The translations under genes were made by a program, and so were the position numbers. From Gammaproteobacteria bacterium (GTDB lineage Bacteria > Pseudomonadota > Gammaproteobacteria > Steroidobacterales > Woeseiaceae): a stretch of 64,000 nucleotides of DNA. Position 1 is the first letter of the stretch. The number at the start of each line of letters is the position of its first letter. The stretch is taken from the NCBI GenBank assembly GCA_022600955.1, contig JAHZJK010000024.1, forward strand, positions 1 to 64,000, in the 5' to 3' direction. Shown here piece after piece: positions 40,202 to 50,053 of this stretch. Below the pieces are notes generated by a model. That model was given only the letters and a program-made list of their open reading frames with translations. It was not told where the DNA came from and searched no databases.

Positions 40202-41160
40202 GTAACGCTGCCATGCCATGGTACGTGCGCGGTGTTATCGGTATCGGTGCATGGATCACTGCGCTCGTGCTGGTTGCGCTCGGCGGCGCAATCGTTTTTT
40301 CCCTGCTCGACCTGAATGATCCCGGCGCCGTGGCGGTCGTCGGAATCGGCTACCTCGCACTCGGTATTTCGTTGCTGCGAAAAGAGCAGAGCGGTGTGTT
40401 CGCACAACAGCTCGGTATCGCGACGTCGGCGGCTGGTGCCGCGCTGGTCTCGGGTGGCCTCGCCGCAGAGGCGGAGACGTTCTGGGTCGGCTGCCTTGTC
40501 GCGGGATTGCTCACCGTTATAGTCATAGCGTTGTCCAAAGACAAGATTCTGCAGTTCCTGGTCGCCGCATTGACGGCGGGATTTTACGTCGGCGCATTGA
40601 TCGACCATCGCACTCCGTACTTTATCGACCTGGTGGCACTTGCAACGCCAGTCGGGCTATACCTTTTATTGCGACCAACAGAGCGGGACCTGATGCCCAC
40701 GGCGGTGGCGCTACTGGGTGTCTTCCCGGTCGTGAGCCTGATGCTGGCGGACAGCTCCAGTGCCTGGTGGGCTCGTGACCTGGAGCAGGGCGGTACGTTC
40801 GCTCAGGCACTGCATATTGTCCTGTTCCTGACGCTTGTGTTCTTGCACTGGAGGAACAGCACCGACTCAAAAGTAAAGCTGCAGGTCACTGCGTTTGCTG
40901 TGGTTGCAGCGTTGGTGTGCGTGTTGCTGCCTCCGGGCGGTTCTGCCGCGATGCTGATATTGATGCTCGCATTTGTTATCGGATCCCGACCGTTCGCGGT
41001 CATCGGTGCCGCATTGCAGGCGCAATTCATCGCGCGCTACTACTACAGCCTCGACATGAACCTGTTCGACAAGTCGTTGTTGCTCATGGCGGTTGGTGCA
41101 TTGTTGCTGGCGGCATGGTGGGTGGTGCAGCGCGCTGACGCGAGAGGAGAGTCGCGATGA
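40198..41160 (+). CDS. DUF4401-like integral membrane protein
   Basis: Multi-TM; 4-nt overlaps with both neighbours; family call by context and sequence style. Confidence 0.68.
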   Translation: MSNAAMPWYVRGVIGIGAWITALVLVALGGAIVFSLLDLNDPGAVAVVGIGYLALGISLLRKEQSGVFAQQLGIATSAAGAALVSGGLAAEAETFWVGCLVAGLLTVIVIALSKDKILQFLVAALTAGFYVGALIDHRTPYFIDLVALATPVGLYLLLRPTERDLMPTAVALLGVFPVVSLMLADSSSAWWARDLEQGGTFAQALHIVLFLTLVFLHWRNSTDSKVKLQVTAFAVVAALVCVLLPPGGSAAMLILMLAFVIGSRPFAVIGAALQAQFIARYYYSLDMNLFDKSLLLMAVGALLLAAWWVVQRADARGESR

Positions 41161-41678
41161 TGACATCAAGAGCGTGGCTTGCGCTGGCGGGACTCATCAT
41201 TGTGCTGGGCGCAACGAACTACACGATCATGCAGCGTCAACAGGTCGTCGACAACGGCCAGCCGATGCTACTCGGACTCCGGCCTGTCGACCCACGGTCC
41301 CTGATGCAGGGAGATTACATGGTCTTGCGTTATGCGGAGACGGTGTTTCCGGATCGCGGCGGTCGCAGCGACTTGCCACGCAAGGGCGTTTTCGTGGTCA
41401 CGCTGGACAGCAATAATGTCGCGACGTTTGCACGCATGCATGACGGCGAGGCGCTTGCGGACAACGAGGCGCTGCTGCAGTACAAGCAGGTTGATGCCCG
41501 TGGCAATGTGCGGCTCGGAGCCGAGAGTTTCTTTTTTCAGGAAGGACAGGCGGCACTATTCGATCCCGCCCGTTTCGGTGTTTTGCATGTCGATGACTCG
41601 GGCAAGAGTGTCCTGGTTGGACTCGCCGATGAGGGGTGGCAGATGATCAGCGCTCCGGACGCAACAACACCGGAGTAA
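41157..41678 (+). CDS. GDYXXLXY-family protein
   Basis: Contains GDYMVLRY, an exact GDYxxLxY motif, after an N-terminal TM. Confidence 0.88.
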   Translation: MMTSRAWLALAGLIIVLGATNYTIMQRQQVVDNGQPMLLGLRPVDPRSLMQGDYMVLRYAETVFPDRGGRSDLPRKGVFVVTLDSNNVATFARMHDGEALADNEALLQYKQVDARGNVRLGAESFFFQEGQAALFDPARFGVLHVDDSGKSVLVGLADEGWQMISAPDATTPE

Positions 41679-41691
41679 CAGGTGCCGCGTT

Positions 41692-43800
41692 CTACGGCAT
41701 GCCGCGAGCCAGCAAGCTGGTGCCCGCTATCTCGGAGCGAAGAATCGCTGATACTTTGTCTGCCTGCATTGGCCGGCTTATCAAAAAGCCCTGCGCGAGG
41801 TCACAATTGCAGCTCTTGAGGAATTCGAGTTGCCTGACTGTCTCAACACCCTCGGCGGCAACTTCAATGTCCAGACCCTGCGCCATGGCGATGGCTGCGC
41901 GCACGATGCGCTGGTGGCTGTTGTTTTCTTCCACGTCCGCGATCAACGACTGGTCGAGTACAAAGCTGTCGATGAAACCGTTGTCGAGCGACTCGAACGA
42001 TACGTCGCGTGTTCCAAAGTGGTCCAGCGAAAGTCGCACGCCAAGTTTGCGCAGACGCTTCAATGTCTGCTGCTCTGCAGTGCGCTGGTGAACTGAATGA
42101 CCGTCGCAAATCTCCAGTTCGATGCAGCCGGGATCGAGCGTTGTGTCATCGAGAGACTTCTTGATAACCTCGGCGATACGCTTGTGCACGAGCTGTTGCG
42201 GCGACAGGTTAATTGCGATCGACAGATCGGGTAACTCAAAGCGTTGTTGCCATGACGCGAGCTGCCGGCACGCTGTCGCGATGACCCACTCGCCAGCGGA
42301 ATGAATCAGGCCGCTGCTCTCAAGGATAGGCAGGAATCGGTCCGGTGGCAGCAAGCCAAAGCGTGGGTGCTGCCAGCGCAACAGGGCTTCAAGGCCAATC
42401 AGGCGTCCGGTAGCAAGATCAATGCGCGGCTGGTAGTGCAGGACAAACTCGTTACGCACCAGCGCGTGCCGCAGGCCGACCTCAAGCTCTTCGCGCTGGG
42501 CGAGCTTGGTGTTCAGTGCGCTTGAGTAATACTGGAAGCGTCCGCCGCCACGCTTCTTCGCCTCAAACATCGCGATGTCCGCGGCCTTGATCAGGCGTTC
42601 GGCAGTTTCGCCGGACTCGGGGTACATGGCGATGCCGATACTGGGCGTTGCGTAGACCTCGCTGTTTCCGACTTCGTATTTTTCCGACAGGACCAGCATG
42701 AGTTTCTGTGCGGCAGCCGCTGCGTTGCCGGCCTCACCAAAGTCCTCAAGACAAACGACGAACTCGTCGCCGCCCCAGCGACCCGTAAAGTCACCAATAC
42801 GAAGGTTGTTCTTCAGTCGCGTTGCTACCTGCCGCAGCAGTTGATCGCCAACGTCGTGGCCGAGCGTGTCGTTGACAGACTTGAAACGGTCGAGGTCGAT
42901 GAACAGCGCCGCAAGCGGTGCTGATTTGCGCTGGCTGCGACCGACCGCACGAGCGAGCTGTTCGGTGAACAGGCTGCGATTGGCGAGCCCGGTAAGCTCA
43001 TCAAACTGGGCGCGTCGCTCGAGTTCCGTCGTGCGATGCTGTGCTTCCGTAATATCGCGAAACGTGATCACGCCGCCAACAAGCTCGCGTTTTGCATCAA
43101 ACAGGCCCTGGCCGTTCAGGCTTAGATAGATATCGGGTTGTTCAGGGGTGCGATAAATAGCGGTCTGGCCGGAAAACTTCTCGCCATTGCGCGCACGCAT
43201 CAGTGGCAAATCGGCCGAGTTGCGGTAGCTGTCACCGTTTTCATCGATGCAGCAAAAGGTCTGTTCCCATTCGGGGTCGGGCTGCATTCGCGGCCCAAGC
43301 CCCAGAATCGAGCGCGCGGCCGGATTGATTTCGAGCACATGCCCGGCATGGTCGACTACAACAACGCCGTCATTAATATTCTTGAGTATCGATAACACTG
43401 TGTCATCAGTCGCGGAGAGTTTGGACTGCAGCTTGTTGCGCTGTACGGCGTGGTCGAACGCAGCTTCCTGGTCTTCAACCGTAATATCGTCGACGCAGAT
43501 ATAGCCCTGTGCGCCAGCCTGAATCGCAGATATGCCGCGGTGTTCGTTTTTCTTTTGTGTAATAGCGACCACCGGATACGGTGCGAGGCCATGTATCAGG
43601 TCTGCGATGGACTGGCCGGACTCGGTCAGCGCGGGGCCTGCCTCAAGCAGGATCAGATCGACGATATAGGGCGCATCTTCTGGTAACTCGTACGAAGATG
43701 AGCGCGTGAGGTAAGTGCAACAGGGAAGGGTTTCCAGCTCACCGAGATAATCTGCGGCAAATTCACCTCGTCCGATATAAAGAATGGAATGTCCGGACAT
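41692..43800 (-). CDS. Pseudo-receiver/PAS/GGDEF/EAL c-di-GMP signalling protein (EAL likely degenerate)
   Basis: RIGDFTGRWGGDEF (I-site RxxD plus GGDEF); EALLRW but LDHFGTRD and FVLDQSL where DDFGTG and LKID are expected. Confidence 0.92.
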   Translation of the reverse strand: MSGHSILYIGRGEFAADYLGELETLPCCTYLTRSSSYELPEDAPYIVDLILLEAGPALTESGQSIADLIHGLAPYPVVAITQKKNEHRGISAIQAGAQGYICVDDITVEDQEAAFDHAVQRNKLQSKLSATDDTVLSILKNINDGVVVVDHAGHVLEINPAARSILGLGPRMQPDPEWEQTFCCIDENGDSYRNSADLPLMRARNGEKFSGQTAIYRTPEQPDIYLSLNGQGLFDAKRELVGGVITFRDITEAQHRTTELERRAQFDELTGLANRSLFTEQLARAVGRSQRKSAPLAALFIDLDRFKSVNDTLGHDVGDQLLRQVATRLKNNLRIGDFTGRWGGDEFVVCLEDFGEAGNAAAAAQKLMLVLSEKYEVGNSEVYATPSIGIAMYPESGETAERLIKAADIAMFEAKKRGGGRFQYYSSALNTKLAQREELEVGLRHALVRNEFVLHYQPRIDLATGRLIGLEALLRWQHPRFGLLPPDRFLPILESSGLIHSAGEWVIATACRQLASWQQRFELPDLSIAINLSPQQLVHKRIAEVIKKSLDDTTLDPGCIELEICDGHSVHQRTAEQQTLKRLRKLGVRLSLDHFGTRDVSFESLDNGFIDSFVLDQSLIADVEENNSHQRIVRAAIAMAQGLDIEVAAEGVETVRQLEFLKSCNCDLAQGFLISRPMQADKVSAILRSEIAGTSLLARGMP

Positions 43801-44014
43801 CAGTTTTCCCTAACCGGTACAGCTACTGTCTTCCCCATGGGTGCGAATCATATGTAAACACAGGCGCTTACGCCACTTTTTGGGCTCGAAACTGGCCATT
43901 CCCGGGCCATTTTCAAACCATTTGGACAATCAGGGCATCCAAATAACACTAGATACGGAGAAAAGACTGTTGGCAGCGCTTTTGACCGCGGAAACCAGCG
44001 ACTATAGTCGGGCT

Positions 44015-44572
44015 ATGGCAACCGCAAGCACAAATGCATTCGCAGACGAAGCGACCTGGATTCAGCAGGCGCAACAGAGCGATGCACGTGCGTTCGAAGC
44101 ACTTTACCGCATGCATATCGACCGGGTTTACGGACTGTGTCTGCGTATGACAGGCAATGTGAGCGAGGCTGAAGATTGTGCGCAGGAAGCATTTATCCAG
44201 GCCTGGAACAAGCTGGACAAGTTTCGAGGCGATAGCGCGTTTTCCACCTGGCTGCATCGCATAGCGGTTAACTCGGTGCTTGGCCGGATGCGCAAATCGA
44301 AGCGCGAACATGATCGCATCATGGCCGTTGCAGAGGACGCACCACCGCCAATAGAAACAGGCGACACTGGCGACATGCGGGATTTATCGGAGGCTGTAGA
44401 CCGACTTCCGGAAGGCGCCAGGCACGTATTCGTACTGCACGCCGTTTATGGTTACAGCCACGATGAGGCCGGCAAGATGCTCGGCATCGCGACCGGCACC
44501 AGCAAAGCACAGCTGCATCGCGCGAAGAGATTACTGGCGCAGCAATTGAAGCAACAGGGATTTAGAGAATGA
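44015..44572 (+). CDS. RNA polymerase sigma factor, ECF/RpoE-like
   Basis: AEDCAQEAFIQAWNKLDKFRGDSAFSTWLHRIAVN; start trimmed to MATASTNAF. Confidence 0.92.
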   Translation: MATASTNAFADEATWIQQAQQSDARAFEALYRMHIDRVYGLCLRMTGNVSEAEDCAQEAFIQAWNKLDKFRGDSAFSTWLHRIAVNSVLGRMRKSKREHDRIMAVAEDAPPPIETGDTGDMRDLSEAVDRLPEGARHVFVLHAVYGYSHDEAGKMLGIATGTSKAQLHRAKRLLAQQLKQQGFRE

Positions 44573-45123
44573 CCGACTACAACGATGAAAAACTGATGCA
44601 GGCAGCGAACGCGCTGGCGACGGATATCGCACCGCGACGAGACCTGTGGCCGGGCGTTGCCGAAGCCATTGCCGTGCCCGCTCGCAGGCGCTGGTCTCCG
44701 ATGCTGGCGCAGGCGGCAGCGGTCATTATGCTGGTCGGCGCATCATCCGCGGTCACTTATACGGTGATGAAAGACGAGTCGGCTACGGTGGCGACCACAA
44801 TCGCGACACCGGGAATGGTGTTTGAGCAAGCCTCGTTTGGCAGTCGCTATACATTGGGGCCGGGCTTTCAGGATGCGCGCAATTCACTGGTGTCCGAGCT
44901 GGATGTCGAGCTCCAGAAACTCTCAACGGATGATCGTGCCAACATTGAAACGAATCTGCAGCTGATTCACGAGGCGATCTTCGAGATGAATGAAGCGCTT
45001 GAGGCAGACCCGGATAACACCTTGCTGCAGGAGCAGCTGTTACGGACTTACCGTGATGAGCTGGCGCTGCTGCGCCGGGTCGGCGGTCTGACGCGTAATG
45101 TCATGATGAGAAACGATATCTAG
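44569..45123 (+). CDS. Putative anti-sigma factor (single TM, no zinc-binding HC2 motif)
   Basis: 4-nt overlap with the sigma gene; soluble N-terminus, one TM, periplasmic coiled-coil region. Confidence 0.65.
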   Translation: MTDYNDEKLMQAANALATDIAPRRDLWPGVAEAIAVPARRRWSPMLAQAAAVIMLVGASSAVTYTVMKDESATVATTIATPGMVFEQASFGSRYTLGPGFQDARNSLVSELDVELQKLSTDDRANIETNLQLIHEAIFEMNEALEADPDNTLLQEQLLRTYRDELALLRRVGGLTRNVMMRNDI

Positions 45124-45157
45124 GCGGCGCTGTCCGCTTGGCAGAGAAGTGAGAAAG

Positions 45158-46039
45158 ATGATGAATAAGTATATGACGATGGCTTTGGCCACCCTGGTAA
45201 GTCTGCCGGTCATGGCAGACGACATCAACGAGACGATTAATGCAGAAGATGACGGCCATGTTCACGTGTCCAACATCGCCGGCTCGGTCACAGTCACGGG
45301 CTGGGACCGGGAGATGGTTTCGGTCACAGGAACCCTGGGTCGCAATGTCGATGAGCTGATCATCGAGCGCCATGGCGACAAGGTCGTAATCAAAGTCAAA
45401 GTGCCTCGTCATGGTGGTCGCGGAATTGATAGCGACCTCAATATCAGTGTGCCAAGAGACAGTTCGCTGGATGTTGGCACAGTCAGTGCCGATATCGAGG
45501 TTACCGAGGTGACCGGTGAGCAGGGACTGCAGGCTGTCAGCGGTAATATCTCAACAGAATATTTTGGGGAAGATGTTGAAGTCGGCGCGGTGAGCGGCGA
45601 TGTCGAAGTGTCAGGTAACGGGGCAGACGGTGACGTTAGCGCGAGCACGGTATCCGGCAGTGTGACGGTGTTCAGAGCATCGGGAAGAATCGACGCCGAG
45701 TCGGTAAGCGGCAGGGTGACAGTCGATGAGGGCTCGTTCGATCGCGCTGAACTGGGTTCTGTAAATGGCCGGGTAACGTTTGAAGGTGAATTGCAAGATG
45801 GCGGCAAGATGGAGGTCGAAACGGTCAACGGCTCGGTCAACATCGACATCACGAATAGAGTTTCCGGCCGCTTTGACATCGATACTTTGAATGGGTCTAT
45901 TCGCAGCTGTAACGGCCCGAAAGCGCAACGCACCAGCAAATACGGACCGGGCTGGGAGCTGGAGTACGAAATTGGCGACGGCGACAGCCGGGTTGAGGTC
46001 TCCACAGTTAACGGCAGCGTTTCGGTCTGCAGTAAGTAG
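45158..46039 (+). CDS. DUF4097-like secreted beta-repeat protein
   Basis: Signal peptide plus repeated VSGxVxV / VNGSVxV units. Confidence 0.75.
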   Translation: MMNKYMTMALATLVSLPVMADDINETINAEDDGHVHVSNIAGSVTVTGWDREMVSVTGTLGRNVDELIIERHGDKVVIKVKVPRHGGRGIDSDLNISVPRDSSLDVGTVSADIEVTEVTGEQGLQAVSGNISTEYFGEDVEVGAVSGDVEVSGNGADGDVSASTVSGSVTVFRASGRIDAESVSGRVTVDEGSFDRAELGSVNGRVTFEGELQDGGKMEVETVNGSVNIDITNRVSGRFDIDTLNGSIRSCNGPKAQRTSKYGPGWELEYEIGDGDSRVEVSTVNGSVSVCSK

Positions 46040-46059
46040 ACATACTTCATTCGCATAAG

Positions 46060-46094
46060 AGGCCGGACTGCGACTGCAGTCCGGTCTTTTTTTT
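46060..46094 (+). terminator. Rho-independent terminator after the ECF operon
   Basis: CCGGACTGC-GACT-GCAGTCCGG stem followed by TCTTTTTTTT. Confidence 0.9.
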
Positions 46095-46138
46095 GTCTCA
46101 ATTTGATACCCTAGGCGGTCTGTTATTGAGGTGGCGCA

Positions 46139-48178
46139 ATGGGCCGATTCGTAAAATATTTTTTCTGGGCTGCTGGCGGCCTGCTGGTCGTCTTCGTGCT
46201 GGCTGCAACCGCGCTGTATCTGTTCTTCGATCCCAACGACTTTCGCGAAGATATTTCGGCCGCCGTCAAGAACCAGACGGGTCGCGAGCTGCAGATAGAA
46301 GGCGATATCGAACTGGATCTCTTCCCGTGGCTCGCCGTTGAGGTTGGTCAGGTGAGCCTGGGCAATGCGCCGGGTTTTGGTGATGAGCCGATGTTGAGTC
46401 TCGAGTCGGCCAGGCTCAGCGTGCGCCTGTTGCCCATTCTGTTGCGTCAGCATATCGAGGTGGGTAGCGCTGATGTCAATGCACTGCGCCTGAACCTGCA
46501 AACCAGCGACAGCGGCAACAACTGGGATGACCTGCTCGCGGGCGGCTCGGAATCGAGTGACGCCGGCGGCTCCGAGTCCTCAGGCGGATTGAATGTTGGT
46601 GGTATCAACATCATTGATGCCGCGGTGCAGGTTACTGATACGAAGAGTGGCGCAACGTCCGTCTTCGATGCGGTCAACCTGCAGGTGGGCCAGTTGTCCG
46701 ACGACGGTTCGCCGGTACCGGTTGACGGCAGCCTGAGTTTTGACATTCAGCCAGACGGAATCAAGGGTGATGTATCACTCGACACCGTGATCGCATTCGA
46801 CGTTGAAAGTGGCAAGTTCCTGATCGACGGCTTGTCTCTGGAAGGGGTTATCGAAGGTATAGCGGCAATTCCATCGAGCGTGAGTGTAACAACCGCAGGT
46901 CTCGAAGTTTCGACGCGTGAAAACATGCTCGCGATGCAGCCGGCACAGATTTCTGCGTTCGGTATCGACGTGCATGCGGACGTGGAGCCGTTCTCATATG
47001 ACGGCAGCATTACGCCAAAGGCTGTCGTCCAGATCGATAGCTTCTCACCGCGCAGCCTCATGACGCTGTTTGATGTCGAGCCACCGCAGACTGCGGACGA
47101 AGCCGTGCTGAGCCAGGTGTCGCTGCAAGCGGCAGTGCAATTTACCAGTGCAGCCGTCGATATGACCGAGGTCGTTATGCGGCTCGACGATACGACCTTC
47201 AAAGGCTCGTTGTCGGTACCTCGCAGCAGTAGCGGCGCCTATCAGTTCGATCTCAGTGGCGACAGAATTGAGCTGGCACGTTACATGGCACCGGCCGATG
47301 AGTCGGCAAGTGGTGGCGCGGCGGACGCTGAAGCGGTCGAGATCCCGGCCGATCTGATTCGGCCATTAAACGCACGTGGCAAACTGCAAATCGCCGAGGC
47401 GACGCTGGGCAATATTGAATTCGACGATATTCAGCTTGGGCTTAACGCGCGCAATGGTCGCCTGCGTCTGTTTCCGGCCAGCGCCAGTCTGTTTGGCGGG
47501 CGCTACACCGGTGATGTGCAGGTGGACGTATCGGGTTCGACGCCCGCACTGTCGGTCGATGAGAAAATCACTGGCGTCGATCTTGGCAAACTCGCAACGG
47601 CAATGTTCGAGCAGCAAAACGTGACGGGCGAAATAAAAGGTTCGTTTCGGCTCTCGGGACGAGGTGCGGACACGGCAGCGTTGCAACGCAGTCTTTCCGG
47701 AAGCATGGATTTCGAGTTGACAGACGGTACCTTCGAAGGCACTGATGTCTGGTACGAGCTGCGGCGTGCCCGCGCATTGCTGAAAGGCGAGCCTCCACCC
47801 GCAGCCGAACTGCCCGCGAAGACGGATTTCAGCACCGTTCGAGCAACCGGCGTCGTCTCAGGTGGCGTGATGCGAAACGACGATTTCTATGCGGAGCTTC
47901 CGTTCATGCGTCTGACCGGCAGGGGCAGCGTCGATCTCGCCGCCGCGAGTGTCGACTATGGACTGACCGCTCGAATACTTGAGCGCCCCGAGTTTCTTCC
48001 CGACGCAACGCCCGAAGAACTCGAGGAATTCACGGAGGCCGTTATTCCGGTGAAAATTACCGGTCCGCTGGCGTCACCGAAACTCGCACCCGACGTCGAG
48101 GAGCTGTTGAAGCAGCGCGTCGAGGAAGAAGTCAAAGATCTGCTTGAGGACAAGCTGAAGGATTTGTTTGGGCGATGA
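46139..48178 (+). CDS. AsmA family protein
   Basis: N-terminal TM, FDPNDFREDISAAVKNQTGRELQIEGDIELDLFPWLAVEVGQVSLGNAPGF. Confidence 0.9.
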   Translation: MGRFVKYFFWAAGGLLVVFVLAATALYLFFDPNDFREDISAAVKNQTGRELQIEGDIELDLFPWLAVEVGQVSLGNAPGFGDEPMLSLESARLSVRLLPILLRQHIEVGSADVNALRLNLQTSDSGNNWDDLLAGGSESSDAGGSESSGGLNVGGINIIDAAVQVTDTKSGATSVFDAVNLQVGQLSDDGSPVPVDGSLSFDIQPDGIKGDVSLDTVIAFDVESGKFLIDGLSLEGVIEGIAAIPSSVSVTTAGLEVSTRENMLAMQPAQISAFGIDVHADVEPFSYDGSITPKAVVQIDSFSPRSLMTLFDVEPPQTADEAVLSQVSLQAAVQFTSAAVDMTEVVMRLDDTTFKGSLSVPRSSSGAYQFDLSGDRIELARYMAPADESASGGAADAEAVEIPADLIRPLNARGKLQIAEATLGNIEFDDIQLGLNARNGRLRLFPASASLFGGRYTGDVQVDVSGSTPALSVDEKITGVDLGKLATAMFEQQNVTGEIKGSFRLSGRGADTAALQRSLSGSMDFELTDGTFEGTDVWYELRRARALLKGEPPPAAELPAKTDFSTVRATGVVSGGVMRNDDFYAELPFMRLTGRGSVDLAAASVDYGLTARILERPEFLPDATPEELEEFTEAVIPVKITGPLASPKLAPDVEELLKQRVEEEVKDLLEDKLKDLFGR

Positions 48179-48738
48179 TCAGAGTTGCCGCCATCTGCAT
48201 CGCGAGCTGGGCCCTGGCCCTGCCTGCAGGTGCGGCCGAGATGTTGAGTATCAAGGTCGATCACGTGGAAGGCAGGTACCTCATGAACTCCGAGGTATGG
48301 TTCGATGCGCCTATCGAGAGCGTCTTCGAGGTATTTCGGCGGTGGGATTATTCTGCTGAGTTTTCCAGTGCGATCGTAGAGGCGAAGGATGTCGAACCGG
48401 ACGAGTTGGGGCGGCCGCAGTTCTACGTACAAAACAAAGGATGCGTTTTGTTCTTCTGCAAGTCATTTGAGCGACGCGGCTATGTTGAGCTGGAACTGAA
48501 CACGTTCGTGCTTGCGTTTACGGATCCGGAGACAAGTGATTTTCATTTAAGCGATGAACGCTGGGATTTCGAGACGCGTGACGGCGGCACAGTGGTTACT
48601 TACGATCTCATGATGACGCCCAAGTTCTGGATCCCGCCCGCTATCGGTCCTTACCTGATCAAGCGCAAGCTGCGTAATGACGGCGGCAATGCGATCGACC
48701 GCATAGAGGTTATTGCGCGAGGGCTTTCCGATGACTGA
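48175..48738 (+). CDS. Secreted SRPBCC/START-like protein
   Basis: Signal peptide; VWFDAPIESVFEVFRRWDYSAEFSSAI resembles polyketide-cyclase/SRPBCC N-termini. Confidence 0.6.
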   Translation: MIRVAAICIASWALALPAGAAEMLSIKVDHVEGRYLMNSEVWFDAPIESVFEVFRRWDYSAEFSSAIVEAKDVEPDELGRPQFYVQNKGCVLFFCKSFERRGYVELELNTFVLAFTDPETSDFHLSDERWDFETRDGGTVVTYDLMMTPKFWIPPAIGPYLIKRKLRNDGGNAIDRIEVIARGLSDD

Positions 48739-49789
48739 TTTTTCGGGTCGACTGCTCGCATGGTTTGACGAGCACGGGCGCAAGGATCTTCCCTGGCAAG
48801 AGGACACGACGCCGTACCGGGTCTGGGTTTCCGAGATCATGTTGCAGCAGACGCAGGTGCAGACGGTAGTACCCTATTTCGAGCGCTTCATGATCCGTTT
48901 TCCGGATGTCGCGGCACTCGCCGCTGCGGGACAGGATGCCGTTCTGCAGCACTGGTCCGGGCTCGGCTACTACGCACGCGCACGCAATATGCACAAGGCG
49001 GCGCAGATTATCCGCAGTGAATTTGGCGGTGAGTTTCCGACTCGATTTGAGGATGTCGTCAGCCTGCCGGGTGTCGGGCGCTCAACGGCTGGCGCCATAT
49101 TGTCTATTGCGTGCGGACAACGGCACGCCATACTCGATGGCAATGTGAAGCGCGTGCTCGCGAGGCACGGCGCCGTGGAAGGCTGGCCGGGCAAGAGTGA
49201 CGTTGCGGCGATCCTTTGGGACATGGCGGAGACAAACACGCCCGACGAGCGCGGCGCCGACTATACCCAGGCAATCATGGACCTCGGTGCGACACTGTGT
49301 ACGCGCAGCAAACCCGATTGCGACCGTTGTCCTGTCGCCGCTGATTGCGAGGCCCGGCTCGCGGACGCGACGGCAGACTACCCGGAACGCAAACCAAGGC
49401 AGGTGAAACCGCTCAGGAAGACGACGATGATTCTTGCCAGCGCAGCGGGCAAGGTCTACCTTGTGCGGCGGCCGGAGGCCGGAATCTGGGGAGGGCTCTG
49501 GAGCCTGCCCGAGCTCGGCGATACCTCGGTCGACGACTGGTGTGCCGACAAGCTTGCATCGATTCGTCCAAACACCCGCGCGTGGGAGGTGCTGCGGCAC
49601 AGCTTCAGCCACTACGACCTCGATATCTTGCCGATTGTTGTGCAGCTCGAGTCGGCGCCGAGTAAAGTAGCCGACACCAGCAACGAAACCTGGCATTCGC
49701 TGCAAGATGAACTGCCGGGCGGCATCGCGGCGCCCGTGCAACGACTGATAGATCAACTGAAGAGTACGTTAGATGTCACGCACTATTAA
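48731..49789 (+). CDS. mutY: A/G-specific adenine DNA glycosylase
   Basis: [40 protein letters not shown]6CX2CX5C-type cluster region ([17 protein letters not shown]). Confidence 0.95.
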   Translation: MTDFSGRLLAWFDEHGRKDLPWQEDTTPYRVWVSEIMLQQTQVQTVVPYFERFMIRFPDVAALAAAGQDAVLQHWSGLGYYARARNMHKAAQIIRSEFGGEFPTRFEDVVSLPGVGRSTAGAILSIACGQRHAILDGNVKRVLARHGAVEGWPGKSDVAAILWDMAETNTPDERGADYTQAIMDLGATLCTRSKPDCDRCPVAADCEARLADATADYPERKPRQVKPLRKTTMILASAAGKVYLVRRPEAGIWGGLWSLPELGDTSVDDWCADKLASIRPNTRAWEVLRHSFSHYDLDILPIVVQLESAPSKVADTSNETWHSLQDELPGGIAAPVQRLIDQLKSTLDVTHY

Positions 49790-50045
49790 CTGTGTCATGT
49801 TGGGAGAGGGAGCCGAAGGCCTCGACTACCTGCCGTATCCGGGCGACCTCGGCCAGCGAATTTTTGACAACGTGTCGAAAGCGGCGTGGCAACGCTGGCT
49901 TGGCCACCAGACCATGCTGATCAATGAGTATCGTCTTACACCGATCGAACCGGATGCACGCCAGTTTCTCGAAACCGAGATGGAGAAGTTTTTCTTCGGC
50001 GAAGGTTCGGAGGCACCCAAAGAGTTCGTGCCGCCCAGCGCGTAA
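49773..50045 (+). CDS. yggX: Fe(2+)-trafficking protein YggX
   Basis: [52 protein letters not shown]; adjacent to mutY as in E. coli. Confidence 0.94.
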   Translation: MSRTINCVMLGEGAEGLDYLPYPGDLGQRIFDNVSKAAWQRWLGHQTMLINEYRLTPIEPDARQFLETEMEKFFFGEGSEAPKEFVPPSA

Positions 50046-50053
50046 GGCCGGCC

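Noticed and set aside
45476-46030. Repeated VSGxVxV DNA/protein pattern
   Set aside because: Explained by the beta-repeat fold of DUF4097-type proteins, not an independent DNA repeat
45611-46501. 296-aa minus-strand ORF spanning the DUF4097 gene and AsmA start
   Set aside because: Crosses the strong terminator at 46060-46094 and two better supported genes; shadow ORF
46534-46590. Imperfect Gly/Ser/Glu repeat in AsmA (GGSESSDAGGSESSGG)
   Set aside because: Ordinary low-complexity linker, no sign of hypervariability
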